Source: Streptomyces lucensis JCM 4490
GTDB lineage: Bacteria > Actinomycetota > Actinomycetes > Streptomycetales > Streptomycetaceae
Length of the DNA: 64,000 nucleotides
Direction of reading: 5' to 3'
NCBI RefSeq assembly: GCF_014650035.1
Contig: NZ_BMUE01000007.1
Span: forward strand, 342,336-406,335
Part shown: one piece after another, positions 8,381 through 17,757 of the stretch
Numbering within the stretch: position 1 is the first letter of the stretch
Layout of the letters: each line of letters opens with the position of its first letter
The notes under the pieces: generated by a model
What the model was told of the DNA's origin: nothing
What the model saw: the letters and a program-made list of their open reading frames with translations, nothing else
Databases searched by the model: none
Translations under genes and position numbers: made by a program

Positions 8381-9161
8381 CTCGGGCCAGATCTTGGAGA
8401 CGCGTGGGATGTAACGAGGCAGCGAATCCCCCCCGGATTCGAAAGATGGGACGGCCCCGGCCAAAAGGTCCGACGGGGCGAAGACGCCCGCGCCTGCCGA
8501 GATCAAAGAGGGCGGCGGCGTCACTTGGTTGTCAGAAGGAAGTAGCCGCAGCCGAGCGCATCGGAGGCGCGGTCGCGATGCCAACGTACAGCTGCCACCA
8601 GGCCGCACACCAGCGATTAACGCAGGCCCATGGGAGCACGCATCCCGCCCGCCCGGGCAGCACGGCAGGGTCCGGGTCGACAGCGTGTGCGCCGTCGTCG
8701 ACGCCTCGGGGGCGTGGTTTCGGGCCTGGGCGGATGGTCCACCTCGCGGGCGGGCCGGCTGGAACCGCTGGTCGAGCCGATCGCCACGACCCAGTACCTG
8801 GCCGCCGCCGCGTCCGTGAAGCTGGAGGCCATCGAGAACCCGTAGTTTAGGCGGCCGATCGACGTCGCCCAGTACGGTGCCGGATCCGCCCGCCGCATGA
8901 TCAGCGCCTGCGTCGCCGCGCTGAACGGACCCATCTTCCTGATGTCCACGGCCGGCGTCCCGACGATCCCCCATCCCGTCCTGTTGCCGATGCTGCTCCT
9001 GATCGCGGCGCCGCGCGGCCGGGGCGCGATGCGAGTGGCGCAGGAACGGTACGTGCCGGTGATGAGCTGGGTCGAGCACGTGCGGGCCAGCCGCCTCCTC
9101 GCAGCAGCTGATCCATGTGTTCCCTTATCAGGTCCTGTCGGTGCTCGTATGGCGATGCGTC
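8381..9161. other. Intergenic/relic stretch, no recognised gene
   Basis: Open frames exist on both strands but none has a convincing start or family. On the plus strand, fragments such as EPLVEPIATTQYLAAAASVK (ending at 8845) and ACVAALNGPIFLMSTAGVP (from about 8906) have protein-like composition and lie in neighbouring frames separated by a stop, so they may be pieces of one decayed gene. Because it borders a Ro60 gene, this is a stretch to search for a Y-like RNA; I did not see a clear tRNA-like fold in it. Confidence 0.4.
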
Positions 9162-10061
9162 CTACATCAGGATGTCGAACGGGACGTGGCTAGATCGACA
9201 GCGGCTCCTCAGTTCTTCCAAAGCGTGCCCCGCACGACGGTTTACCTGTGTCGTTCGGCGGCATGCCGGTGCCCACTGGTGCCGTGCCGAGTCAGTCGGT
9301 CGGAGTTCTCTCCGCATCTGGTGGAGTTCCGCCCGGATCCGCTCCCTCACCGGCCGGGGCAGCGGCCGCCCGATGAGAAGCTCCACGTTGGACCGGCCGA
9401 GCACCCAGGCGACGTACAGCAGCAGCACGCCGATGGACAGGGAGGCGATGCCGTCCCAGAGCCCGGATCCCGTGAGCTGCCCGCCCAGCAGGCCGCCCGC
9501 CGCCAGCACCAGGCCGATCAGCGCAGCCGAGTCCTCCAGAACCACCGCCTTCACGGCGGTGTCGGGCGTGTGCCGCAGATAGAGCCTGAAGGGCATCCCG
9601 CGGCGGTCCGCGTCACCGCGCGCCTGACGCACCCCGGTCCGCAGCGAGAAGCCCTCCAGCACAAAGGCGACCGCGAGGACGATGTACGACACCCGCGGGT
9701 CACCGAGCGTCTCGCCCCTCGTCAGGGTGTGGATGCCGTCGTAGAGGGAGAAGACCGCGCCGCCGACAAAGGTGGCGACTGCGGCGAGCAGCGCCCAGAC
9801 GTAGCGTTCGGGGCCGTATCCGAGGGGATGGTCCTCGTCGGGGGGTTTCCGGCTGCGCTTGAGAGCCGTCAGCAGCAACACCTCGGTGACCGTGTCGGCG
9901 ACCGAGTGCGCGGCCTCGGAGAGCATGGCGCTGGAGCCGCTGATGAGGCCGGCCGCCACCTTGGCCATCGCGATGCCGAGGTTGGCGAGGGCGGCGACAA
10001 CGACCGTGAGGGTACTTCCGACGTCGGTGTCCCGCCGGTCCGGGTGCAGAGCTTTCGCCAT
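9162..10061 (-). CDS. Cation diffusion facilitator (CDF) transporter with lost C-terminal domain
   Basis: Metal/proton antiporter of the CDF family (zinc, iron or cobalt export). The start is taken at the ATG at 10061 (MAKALHPDRRDTDVGSTL). Membrane helices follow in the normal order; metal-site residues appear in SEAAHSVADTVTE (helix 2) and KAVVLEDSAALIGLVLAAG (helix 5), and the His/Asp-rich loop DEDHPLGYGPERY is typical. After IGRPLPRPVRERIRAEL the protein should continue into the cytosolic ferredoxin-like domain, but it changes to an Arg-rich unrelated tail (ELRPTDSARHQWAPACRR) and stops at 299 residues. A frameshift or 3' rearrangement near 9320 is likely. Some CDFs work without this domain, so activity is uncertain. 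Confidence 0.8.
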   Translation of the reverse strand: MAKALHPDRRDTDVGSTLTVVVAALANLGIAMAKVAAGLISGSSAMLSEAAHSVADTVTEVLLLTALKRSRKPPDEDHPLGYGPERYVWALLAAVATFVGGAVFSLYDGIHTLTRGETLGDPRVSYIVLAVAFVLEGFSLRTGVRQARGDADRRGMPFRLYLRHTPDTAVKAVVLEDSAALIGLVLAAGGLLGGQLTGSGLWDGIASLSIGVLLLYVAWVLGRSNVELLIGRPLPRPVRERIRAELHQMRRELRPTDSARHQWAPACRRTTQVNRRAGHALEELRSRCRSSHVPFDILM

Positions 10062-10686
10062 GTCCCTCAGTGTTCCCGCGGAACCCGTACCACGCCCTCC
10101 TGGATGACCGAGATGGCCAGGCGCCGAGACGTATCTGCGTGCCCGTGCACCCCTGTCACGTACGTATCGCGTACCAGACTGCGCGCGAGGCCGCTGCCTG
10201 CGGCGGGAGTGGGCAGGTGCGTGTCCAGGAGGGTGCAGATCAAGCTCCGGTGGCCAGCGCGGAACATGCGAACAATCCGCCGCGGGGCCCTCCGCCAGCG
10301 AACTAGCCTTGTCGGCCCGCTCATCAACACGCCGCGGCAATGAAGGACGGGCGCGCCGGATCGTCCACCGGAAGCCCTTCGGTCAGTCGCACAGCGGGTG
10401 GATGCGACGGCCGGGGCGCTGCGAAGTGGCGGTCGCGGCTGCTCCGGGGAAGGTCGCCGCGACGGCCACCGGGTCGTCCGCCGACCGGCTCTGAGTCTGG
10501 GCGGCGAGGTGGTGGCACGCCGTCCGACAGTCGGTGGTCCTCGAACCGCCGCGCCAGCATGCGCTCGGCCAGCCATAGGTGCCACACCCATCGGTGACGC
10601 CTGTCCGGGGTGTCGCTGTCGCTCGACGGCCGGACGGCGGCGCGCCACCGCGGCACGAGAGTTCCGGTCGGCCGTCGGACCTGTGC
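10062..10686. other. Gene-free stretch between the CDF and EamA genes
   Basis: I see no convincing gene. Long open frames on both strands here are Arg/Pro-rich and have no family features. Confidence 0.5.
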
Positions 10687-11631
10687 CTACCTGGAGCGCG
10701 TCGACGTGGGCGAGGGTGCTGTTCGGGGCGCGGCGTCCACCGAGGCGGCTGCGCCGTAAGCCCGAGGCGCCCGCAGTCCCCCGATCAGCCCCCCGATCAC
10801 CACCGCGATCCCCAGCCACACCGAGGATCCCGGCACCCCCGAGCCCGTCGCCGTGCCGGCCGCTGCCGCCGCGAGCGGGGCGATGCCCGCGAGGAGGCCG
10901 GCGCGGCCGGTGCCGACGGTGCGTACGGTCGAGTACCAGAGCACGAAGGCGACCGCCGTGACCAGCAGCGCCAGGTAGCCCACGGCCGCCCACTGCGCCC
11001 CCGTCAACTCCCCCGCCGCCGTGGGGCCTTCGCGCTCTACTCCGAGGACGGCGAACAGCACCGCGCCCAGCCACGACGCGTGCACCGACACCCCCCACGG
11101 CGTGTGCCGGCCGAGCACCGGTACCGCCAGCAGCGTGAACGCCGCCTCGCAGCCCAGGGCCAGGGCTGCCCAGGCCACCCCGGCCGCATCCGTACGGCCC
11201 GTGCCCTCCACCAGGACCGCGCCCGCCACCACCACGGGCGCCGCTAGCAGCACCTGCCGGCTCGGAGCGCGCCGTTCCAGGAGCGGGCCCAGGACCCCGA
11301 GGACCACCGGCACAGACGCTACCGCGACCGCGATCACCGCGGGCTCCGCGTGCGCGACCCCCCGCACCACGGCCACGTTGAACAGCAGCAGCCCCGTCAC
11401 CGCGAGCCCCGCCAGCCACAGCCACTCTTGGCCGCGCGGCCGGACCGGGCGGGTACCGGCGAGCCGGGCGAGGAGCAGCAGGATCGCGGTCGCGGCCGCG
11501 TAGCGCACGGCCTGGGCGGTGAACAGCGGCGCGTCGACGAGCGCGTGCGACACGCTGACGCTGCTGCCGACCAGCACCATCCCGACCATGCCGGGGATCA
11601 AGGGCGCGAAGGATGCGGAAGGGGTGTCCAT
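10687..11631 (-). CDS. EamA/DMT-superfamily exporter
   Basis: Ten-helix drug/metabolite transporter, 314 residues from the ATG at 11631 (an in-frame ATG at 11652 would overlap the divergent gene's start). The two EamA repeats are visible: the first half begins PLIPGMVGMVLVGSSVSVSH and ends near VPVVLGVLGPLLERRAPSRQ; the second half starts around AGVAWAALALGCEAAFTLLA and ends in GIAVVIGGLIGGL. The tail is Ser/Thr/Pro-rich and short. It is divergent from a MocR/PdxR-type regulator with about 20 bp between starts, an arrangement in which the regulator often controls the transporter. Substrate unknown; amino acids or vitamin-like compounds are typical for the family. Confidence 0.9.
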   Translation of the reverse strand: MDTPSASFAPLIPGMVGMVLVGSSVSVSHALVDAPLFTAQAVRYAAATAILLLLARLAGTRPVRPRGQEWLWLAGLAVTGLLLFNVAVVRGVAHAEPAVIAVAVASVPVVLGVLGPLLERRAPSRQVLLAAPVVVAGAVLVEGTGRTDAAGVAWAALALGCEAAFTLLAVPVLGRHTPWGVSVHASWLGAVLFAVLGVEREGPTAAGELTGAQWAAVGYLALLVTAVAFVLWYSTVRTVGTGRAGLLAGIAPLAAAAAGTATGSGVPGSSVWLGIAVVIGGLIGGLRAPRAYGAAASVDAAPRTAPSPTSTRSR

Positions 11632-11651
11632 GGGTCCACCCTGGCCGCACA

Positions 11652-13337
11652 ATGGACGCCATGGGCAGGTCCAGAGAGCCGTCGGTCAAGGGGTCCAAAA
11701 CCTCCACAACGGACGCGACGGTGAGATCGACCGGTGCGGCTTCCGGCGTCGGCGGCGCGGCCGACGGCCGTCCGCCTCGGCCCGGTGCCTCCCTCGGCTC
11801 CGATTTCCTCCAGCTCGACATCGCCGACGCGCCCCCGGGCGGGCGGACCGCCTGGCTCGCCGACCGACTGCGGTCGGCCATCGCCGACGGCCGACTGCCG
11901 GTCGGGACGCGGCTCCCCGCCAGCCGCGTGCTCGCCGAGGAGCTTCGCGTCACCCGGGGCGTGGTCACCGAGGCCTACCGTCGGCTGTCCGAGTCAGGTC
12001 AGATCGCCGGCCGGGGCAGAGGCGGCACGGTGGTCGTCGCCGCCCCGGCGCCCCCGGCGTCTCCCTCAGCACCGCCCACAGCCTCCACGGCATCCGGCCG
12101 CCCCTCATCCTCGTCACCGCCCGCCGCCGAGCATCGGGCCTCCCACCCTCGCACCCCCACCCCCGCCCCCGCCCCCGACGCCTTCTTCGCCTCCCCCCAC
12201 CGCGACGGCCTTGTCGACGCCCTGCGCGGCCTGTCCTGCCGGATCGACCTCTCCCCGGGCGTGCCCGACCTCGCCGCCTTTCCCCGGACCGCCTGGCTGC
12301 GCGCCGAACGCGCCGTCCTCGCTGCCGTCACCCCGGCCGACTTCGGCTACGGCAGCCCCCAGGGCGCGCCCGCGCTGCGGCGGGCCGTCGTCGGCTGGCT
12401 GGCCCGCAACCGCGGCATCCGCGCCGACCCGGACGAGGTCGTGGTGGTCGCCGGTGTGGCGCAGGCCCTGGGGCTGCTCGGGCAACTGCTGCGTGCCGAC
12501 GGCGTCGACCGCGTCGCCGTCGAGGACCCCGGCTCGCTCGGCGCGCGCCAGCAGCTGGAGTACGGTGGCCACACGACCGTCCCCGTCCCCGTTGACGCCG
12601 GCGGCCTCGACGTCGACGCGCTGCAGGTCTGCGGGGCCAGGGCCGTGCTGATGACCCCGGCGCACCAGTTCCCCACCGGCGTTGTCCTCGACGGGGGACG
12701 CCGGCGCGAGCTGCTGCGCTGGGCGGCCGAGGGCGGCGTCGTGATCGAGGACGACTACGACGCCGAGCACCGCTACGACCGGCCCCCCGTACCGGCACTG
12801 CGCTCGCTGCTGCCCGACGGGGTCTGCTACGCGGGCAGCGTCTCCAAGTTGCTCGCCCCGGCACTGCGAGTCGGCTGGCTCCTGGTCCCTCCGCACCTGC
12901 GCGACGCCCTCGTCACCGCCAAGCGGTACGCCGACCTCGGCAACGGCATCCTCACCCAACTGGTCCTGGCCAAGCTCATGGACTCGGGCGAGCTCGAACG
13001 ACACCTGCGCCACGTCCGGCGCCGCCACCGAAGGCGCCGGGACGTGATGCTGCGGGCCGTCGAGGCACACTTGCCCGGCGCCCGCGTCCACGGGGCGGCC
13101 GCCGGACTGCACCTCATGGTCACCTTCACCGACGAGCCCAGCAGCCGCGTCCGCGACACCGACCTCGCCGCGGCCGCGCTCGCCCGGGGTGTGAAGGCCC
13201 ACCCCCTGTCCTGGCACCGCCTCACCCCCGGCCAGCCCGGCCTGGTCCTCGGCTACGCGGCGGGCGCCGCCCACGAGATCGAGGAGGGCATCGCCCTCAT
13301 CGGGGAGGCGCTGCGGACCCTGCCCGCTGCCGCCTGA
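11652..13337 (+). CDS. MocR/PdxR-type regulator (GntR DNA-binding domain fused to an aminotransferase fold)
   Basis: 561 residues. An N-terminal linker is followed by a GntR winged helix at ~75-145 (RTAWLADRLRSAIADGRLPV, TRLPASRVLAEELRVTRGVV), a Pro/Ala/Ser-rich linker, then a fold-type I aminotransferase-like domain to the end. PLP-site residues are present: DDYDAEHRYD with the ring-binding Asp and the Schiff-base Lys in GSVSKLLAPALRVGW (about K399). Such proteins sense PLP or amino acids and regulate neighbours rather than act as transaminases (known of the family). The likely target is the divergent EamA exporter, the promoters of both genes sharing a very short interval. The start could also be the ATG at 11661. 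Confidence 0.9.
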   Translation: MDAMGRSREPSVKGSKTSTTDATVRSTGAASGVGGAADGRPPRPGASLGSDFLQLDIADAPPGGRTAWLADRLRSAIADGRLPVGTRLPASRVLAEELRVTRGVVTEAYRRLSESGQIAGRGRGGTVVVAAPAPPASPSAPPTASTASGRPSSSSPPAAEHRASHPRTPTPAPAPDAFFASPHRDGLVDALRGLSCRIDLSPGVPDLAAFPRTAWLRAERAVLAAVTPADFGYGSPQGAPALRRAVVGWLARNRGIRADPDEVVVVAGVAQALGLLGQLLRADGVDRVAVEDPGSLGARQQLEYGGHTTVPVPVDAGGLDVDALQVCGARAVLMTPAHQFPTGVVLDGGRRRELLRWAAEGGVVIEDDYDAEHRYDRPPVPALRSLLPDGVCYAGSVSKLLAPALRVGWLLVPPHLRDALVTAKRYADLGNGILTQLVLAKLMDSGELERHLRHVRRRHRRRRDVMLRAVEAHLPGARVHGAAAGLHLMVTFTDEPSSRVRDTDLAAAALARGVKAHPLSWHRLTPGQPGLVLGYAAGAAHEIEEGIALIGEALRTLPAAA

Positions 13338-13744
13338 CCCCGCCCCCGGTGCCCTCGCCTGGCCCGTCCCTGGCCCGGGCTGCGCGCGAGCTGAGCGCCG
13401 ACGCGGACGAGCTGGTCGCCCGGTGAGCGGCTGGGTCGTGCGTGGCTGGGGCCGCTGGCCGCAGCGGACCACGACCCGTGGTGGCTGCGCCAGGAACACC
13501 AGGCGCGACCATGGCCGGCCAGCCGCGGGTGCTGGGCAAGGAGAAGAAGGCACCCGGTTCAGGGACGATGTGGCGGGCAGCGGTACCCGACGCATAGCGT
13601 GGTCCCCGTTGATGAGGTTGATGCCGGCGTGGGCTAGCCGTTCGGGCCTGCTTGACGTAGGCGGTGGAGGCGTGGGGGCTGGTGGCCCGGTCGCGCTCGC
13701 CGTGCACGAGGCCAGCCGCCTTTCCGCTCAGCTGCGCATAGGGT
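13338..13744. other. Gene-free stretch with possible relic sequence
   Basis: No intact gene recognised between the regulator and the IS relic. Frames are short and Arg/Pro/Thr-rich on both strands. Confidence 0.4.
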
Positions 13745-13965
13745 TCACCTGACGGCAGCCAGGGAGCGAGTGCCAGGACACCGTGTACTGCCGCCAAGTG
13801 CAGCCCGTCGTGGCCACAAAGATGATCGCCGCGAGGACTCGCGGTCACCGTACCGCCGCCGACCGCCGCCTTGCGGCCGTGCTGGAGCAGGTGGAACCAC
13901 CCGCTGAAACAGCTCCCACAATCCGTCCGGCACCATGCGCTCGACCAGCACCCTATGATGCACAG
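13745..13965 (-). pseudogene. N-terminal remnant of an IS5-like transposase
   Basis: On the minus strand, VERMVPDGLWELFQRVVPP followed by RPQGGGRRRYGDRE is the start of an IS5-family transposase of the type whose next residues read (V)LAAIIFVATTGCTW. That continuation is present in the DNA but one frame away, so there is at least one frameshift, and nothing of the catalytic core follows. It is a dead fragment. Confidence 0.65.
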
Positions 13966-14104
13966 CCGAAGCCGGATGATTGTCACTACCGGCGACCGTT
14001 GACCTGCGGCTCCAGGGTGACGAGGCATGACAGGTGTCGCCGCATCGACGTGTTCCTTGTCACCAGCCACAGACTCGGGTCAGAGGGCGGCGCTCTGAAC
14101 TAGG

Positions 14105-14180
14105 GGCGGGGCGGTCGGATTCGAACCGACGTCCTCCGAGATGATGTCGCGGCGCACTACCTCTGTGCTACGACCCCGCC
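14105..14180 (-). tRNA. tRNA-like gene with abnormal acceptor and anticodon arms
   Basis: On the minus strand 76 nt fold as a near-cloverleaf: D-arm TAGCACAGAGGTAGTGC (GCAC/GTGC stem with GG in the loop), T-arm GTCGG-TTCGAAT-CCGAC, five-base variable loop. The ends GGCGGGG and CCCCGCC pair perfectly, but two further pairs (CG/CG) lie inside across a bulged T, giving nine pairs instead of seven. Read with seven pairs, two mismatches result. The anticodon arm CCGCG-ACATCAT-CTCGG has one C-T mismatch, and position 33, normally T, is C; the triplet at 34-36 would be ATC. No CCA is encoded. It is a decayed tRNA or a tRNA-mimicking RNA; normal decoding is doubtful. Confidence 0.5.
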
Positions 14181-14822
14181 TTGCTGGTGATCATAGTCCT
14201 CACCCATGGCGATGAACAGGCGATATCAGCTGCCGGCGTCGCCACCAGCTCTCCGCCCGTCTCCCCCTCACGGACGCCGCACACGTGCCTCGGCGGCTGC
14301 TCGGTAGGGGGCACAGCTACATGTGTCTCAGGCGGACTTCGACGGCCAGCCCTACGTCAAACGCGCCATCGACGGATCGGTGCGCCACCTGCCGGACCAC
14401 ATCCGCGGCAAGGGCAGCTCCGTCATCGACAACAGCGGCGGCACCGCGCGCATCCATCAGCGACTTGCGCTCCTACCAGCTCAACGACACCACCCACAGC
14501 CTGCGCAACAACGACACACCCTGCGGCGCCTCATGACCGCCCCAAGCCTGACGAACTGACACTCACACTCGCCGACGTCGCCAACCTCACCGTGCACCCA
14601 GCAGGCTGGCTACTGGACTGCCCGCCCGTCGTGCACTCCCTGGCCGGCCCGCGGGGAGCACTCCCTCGATGCGTGGCGCGTGGCTGCAGCAGGGCCCATC
14701 TCCGCGGGCGCGGGGCGCACTCGACGGTCACTGAGCCGTCCGTGAAGGGGAGGGGGGCCATTCCCGCGAACGCGGTAAGCACATCGTGACGGGGTGGAGG
14801 ACATCGTCGACGAGGGGACCGC
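14181..14822. other. Relic stretch with a possible broken secreted inhibitor-like gene
   Basis: On the plus strand, pieces in different frames resemble a small Cys/Asn-rich secreted protein: QADFDGQPYVKRAID and, in another frame, SDLRSYQLNDTTHSLRNN near 14455-14515. The SxxLND...SLRN pattern recalls beta-gamma-crystallin/I36 inhibitor-like proteins of Streptomyces, but the frame is broken and I cannot name it with confidence. Nothing else is recognisable. Confidence 0.25.
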
Positions 14823-15032
14823 GAGGTGCTGGCTGCGATCATCTTTGTGGCCACCTCGGGCTGCACCTGGAACCAACTACGGCCGGGCTTCAGGCTGTCA
14901 GGCGTGACAGCCTTCCGCCGATTCACTGATTGGACCGAGTCGCGGGTACCCAAGCTCCACCGCCTGGCCTTGGACGAACTCGGCTCCCGGGGCGAGCTGG
15001 GCTGGTCACGGTGCGCGATGGTCACGCGATAA
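14823..15032 (+). pseudogene. IS5-like transposase N-terminal fragment
   Basis: VLAAIIFVATSGCTWNQL, then SGVTAFRRFTDWTESRVPKL and LHRLALDELGSRGEL, match the DUF4096-type N-terminal region of IS5-family transposases up to the point just before the catalytic core; the frame stops at 15032 with the core absent. It is the opposite-strand counterpart of the fragment near 13.9 kb, and the tRNA-like gene lies between them. Not functional. Confidence 0.7.
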
Positions 15033-15274
15033 GTCCGGGCGGGTGCGTCCAACCTCCGGCTGTCGTCGGCGCGCCGGACGAGGCGGTCCCCATATTCCTT
15101 GAACCGCAGTGCACCGAGCCCCAGGCGCCGTGGCGGCACACGAGGGACCAGGTGGCAACTCGTCGCCCGCCGACTGACCAACCGCGAGGTCGCGGAGGGC
15201 ATCGTCGGGTGACGGTGCCGTCTCTGCACGCTCCGCGCTCGGTGTTGTGGGCCATTCGGGGGTACATGCGCGCC

Positions 15275-16372
15275 ATGAGCACCGATTCTCCCTCCACCTC
15301 CGCAGTCCCTGCCGGGGGCTTCCTGGCCGAACTACGGGACGCCATCAGCTTCCGTGCCTTCGGACTCGTCCTGGGCGGTCTGCTGATCCAACTCGCCTTC
15401 ACCGTCTCTTATCTGGGCGCCTTTCACTCCCCCACCCCACACCGGATCCCGGTGGCGGTGGTGGCCCCGGGGCAGGCCTCGGCGCAGATCGTGGCCAAGC
15501 TCAACGGGCTCGACGGCGACCCCGTGAAGGCGACCGCCGCCGCCGGCGAGTCCACCGCCCGGCAGCGGATCATGGACCGTAGGGCGGACGCCGCGTTCCT
15601 GTTCAACGCGAGCGGCACGAAGGACACGCTGCTGGTCGCCTCGGCCGGCGGCCCCTCGGTGTCACAGACCGCCTCACAGCTCGCCCAGAAGATCGAGGCC
15701 GTGCAGAAGCGGCAGGTCGCGGTCACCGACATCCAAGCCCCCAACAGCGGCGACGGGCGCGGCATGACCTCCTTCTACCTGGTGCTCGGCTGGGTGATCG
15801 GCGGCTACCTGACGGCGACGATCATGAATATGGCCGCCGGTTCACGACCGGTCAACCGGCACCGGATCACGATCAGGCTGGTGGTGCTGGGTATGTACGC
15901 GATCGTGTCCGGGGTCGCCGGCGCGGTGATCGTGGGCCCGGTGTTCGACGCGCTGAGCGGTCACTTCTGGGCGCTGACCGGGATCGGCACGCTGGTGGTG
16001 TTCGCGTCGGCGGCGACTTCACTCGGGCTACAGACGCTGCTGGGCATGCTCGGCACCGGGCTGACCATCCTGCTGTTCGTGGTGCTGGGCAACCCGGGCT
16101 CGGGCGGGGTGTACCCGTCGGTGCTGCTGCCGGGGTTCTGGAGCGCGATCGGACAGGCACTGCCGCCGGGCGCGGGCACCACGCTGGTCCGCAACACCGT
16201 GTACTTCGATGCGCACGCCACGTCGGTCGCCTGGTGGGTGCTCGCCGCCTACGCAGCGGGCGGTACCGCGGTCGCGCTGGTCGCGGCCTGGTGGCGGGAG
16301 CGACGCAAGGCGTCGGCCGTCAGCGCCGTCGGACCGGACGGCGGCGGACCGGACCCCGTCCCTGCAGGGTGA
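15275..16372 (+). CDS. YhgE/Pip-like (DUF3533/ABC-2-like) integral membrane protein
   Basis: 365 residues from the ATG at 15275 (an alternative ATG is at 15266). One N-terminal helix (FGLVLGGLLIQLAFTVSYLG) is followed by a ~150-residue extracytoplasmic domain, then about five C-terminal helices (FYLVLGWVIGGYLTATI, VVLGMYAIVSGVAGAVIVGP, ALTGIGTLVVFASAATSLG, LTILLFVVLGNPGSGGVYPS, WWVLAAYAAGGTAVALVAAW). This 1+5 topology and the GNPxSGGVYPxxxLPGFW motif match the YhgE/Pip and DUF3533 group related to ABC-2 permeases. The role is unknown; relatives serve as phage receptors or in export. It stands alone. Confidence 0.85.
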   Translation: MSTDSPSTSAVPAGGFLAELRDAISFRAFGLVLGGLLIQLAFTVSYLGAFHSPTPHRIPVAVVAPGQASAQIVAKLNGLDGDPVKATAAAGESTARQRIMDRRADAAFLFNASGTKDTLLVASAGGPSVSQTASQLAQKIEAVQKRQVAVTDIQAPNSGDGRGMTSFYLVLGWVIGGYLTATIMNMAAGSRPVNRHRITIRLVVLGMYAIVSGVAGAVIVGPVFDALSGHFWALTGIGTLVVFASAATSLGLQTLLGMLGTGLTILLFVVLGNPGSGGVYPSVLLPGFWSAIGQALPPGAGTTLVRNTVYFDAHATSVAWWVLAAYAAGGTAVALVAAWWRERRKASAVSAVGPDGGGPDPVPAG

Positions 16373-16618
16373 CGGCCGTGCCGACCGGCATCACGCGGTC
16401 CACGGGGCCGGCTCGTGGTCCCGCACCAGCATGGACAGGACGAGCACCGACTCCGGCATGGAGAGTGGGCCGGACGCGCGGCGCTCCGCCACGAGCGAGG
16501 CCCCGCGACGGGCCTGAATCCATGGACTCCCCCACTCCGAAGCGCGAGGACGACCGGATCACACCGAGCCGGCGCCGGGCGTGCCCGGACACGTCCGGGC
16601 ACGCCCGGGATGGAAAGC

Positions 16619-17731
16619 TCAGCCCAGCAGCTCAGCGCTGCCGGCCGGTTCGCGCCGCTCTTGTCCGTTGATGCGGTGCCTTTCGACGGACGAGCGCCGG
16701 TACACCTCCTGCCGCACCCTCTGGATCTCGCCGATGGGTCGGTGTTCCTCGCGTGATCGCCACGGCGTGATCGACGTGGCGTCGGCGGCCGCCAGGTTGT
16801 CGTTCCTGCCGATGTCCTGGCGCGGGAGATCCACACGGGCGACCGTCACCCACGGGGACAGCTCCTCGGTCCACTTGACGGACGTGTTGTCCACCGGCAT
16901 CCGGACCAGATCGGTGTTGAGCTGGACCTGCAGCTCGAAGGAGTGGTCTCGCTCCGCGGCCTCGGCCACCAAGGTGCGACGGAATGCCTCGTTGTCCGCG
17001 CGCACGTCCACGATCTGGTGCGTGAGGGAGGCCAGGGAGGCGGCCGTCGGCACCGTACGGATCTTGGCGATGTGGTCGCCGTACCGGAAGGCGCCCATGC
17101 TGTTGTAGGTGTACGACAGCAGGTTCCTGCGTGGGACGGCAGTGAACGACAGCATCGCGAGCAGTTCGTCCCACAGCCAGCTGCCGGGATCGGTGAGCGT
17201 CTGTCGGCGGGTCAGGAACTCCGCCATCCAGGTCTTGCGGCGGGCTGGATCCACCAGGGCCTCGGGCAGTTCGGCGAACAGATCCTCGATCACCATGTAG
17301 TCGTAGGCAGTGTTCGCGAAGAAGACCTCGTTGTTGATCAGGTTGAGGTCGAAGGTGCCGCTGTCTCGTTCGTCGTCCAGCAGTGAGGGGCCGGCGACGC
17401 CGAACATCTTGATGCCCATTCCGCACGCCGCGCCCAGTTGGTGGTCGGGGCGGTGGTGGCCCAGGCCGTTCGAGTAGCGGACGACGGCGTCGTACACGGT
17501 GGGCCGGGCGAAGATGCCCTGACCGTAGAAGCCGGGGTTGTCACCGACCGTGACCGTGGCCTTGAGAAGGCCGTAGGTCTTTGCGTGGGCAGCGCGGACA
17601 GCCCGGTCGACGTTCTCACGCTCGACCGAGGCGCGAGTACGGCGCGCCACCTGGGCGACAACTGCCTCCATCTCCTCCTGGTACGACGGACGTTCGATGG
17701 GACGGTATTCCTCGTAGCGGACGGGCTTCAT
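16619..17731 (-). CDS. Catalase-like haem protein of the short family
   Basis: 370 residues from the ATG at 17731, with a GGGAGG ribosome site; an upstream in-frame ATG at 17764 lacks one. It belongs to the catalase-related family: TVYDAVVRYSNGLGHHRPDH and GMGIKMFGVAGPSLLDD correspond to the catalase core around the substrate pocket, and NNEVFFANTAYDYMVIEDLF follows. It lacks the large C-terminal parts of true catalases and the clear R-F-S-T-V haem-loop of the classical enzyme, so activity may be peroxidase- or lipid-directed rather than catalatic. Its promoter carries inverted repeats (see 17758-17809), suggesting a dedicated regulator that is not present next to it. Confidence 0.8.
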   Translation of the reverse strand: MKPVRYEEYRPIERPSYQEEMEAVVAQVARRTRASVERENVDRAVRAAHAKTYGLLKATVTVGDNPGFYGQGIFARPTVYDAVVRYSNGLGHHRPDHQLGAACGMGIKMFGVAGPSLLDDERDSGTFDLNLINNEVFFANTAYDYMVIEDLFAELPEALVDPARRKTWMAEFLTRRQTLTDPGSWLWDELLAMLSFTAVPRRNLLSYTYNSMGAFRYGDHIAKIRTVPTAASLASLTHQIVDVRADNEAFRRTLVAEAAERDHSFELQVQLNTDLVRMPVDNTSVKWTEELSPWVTVARVDLPRQDIGRNDNLAAADATSITPWRSREEHRPIGEIQRVRQEVYRRSSVERHRINGQERREPAGSAELLG

Positions 17732-17757
17732 GGTGCCGCCTCCCTGTCGCGGATGTC

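Noticed and set aside
8430..8450. Sequence resembling a T-loop (TTCGAATCC) near the Ro60 start
   Set aside because: The flanking bases do not form a T-stem or cloverleaf; not a tRNA or Y RNA on this evidence.
8381..9079. N-terminal extension of the Ro60 frame
   Set aside because: The extra 233 codons have repetitive Arg/Gly/His composition and no similarity to TROVE proteins; the ATG at 8380 gives normal length.
10067..11968. A 633-codon minus-strand open frame
   Set aside because: It is Arg/Gly-rich and mostly an out-of-frame reading of the same strand as the EamA gene; the EamA frame has clear membrane helices.
12114..13595. Long minus-strand open frame of 493 codons
   Set aside because: Antisense shadow of the MocR/PdxR gene, without motifs.
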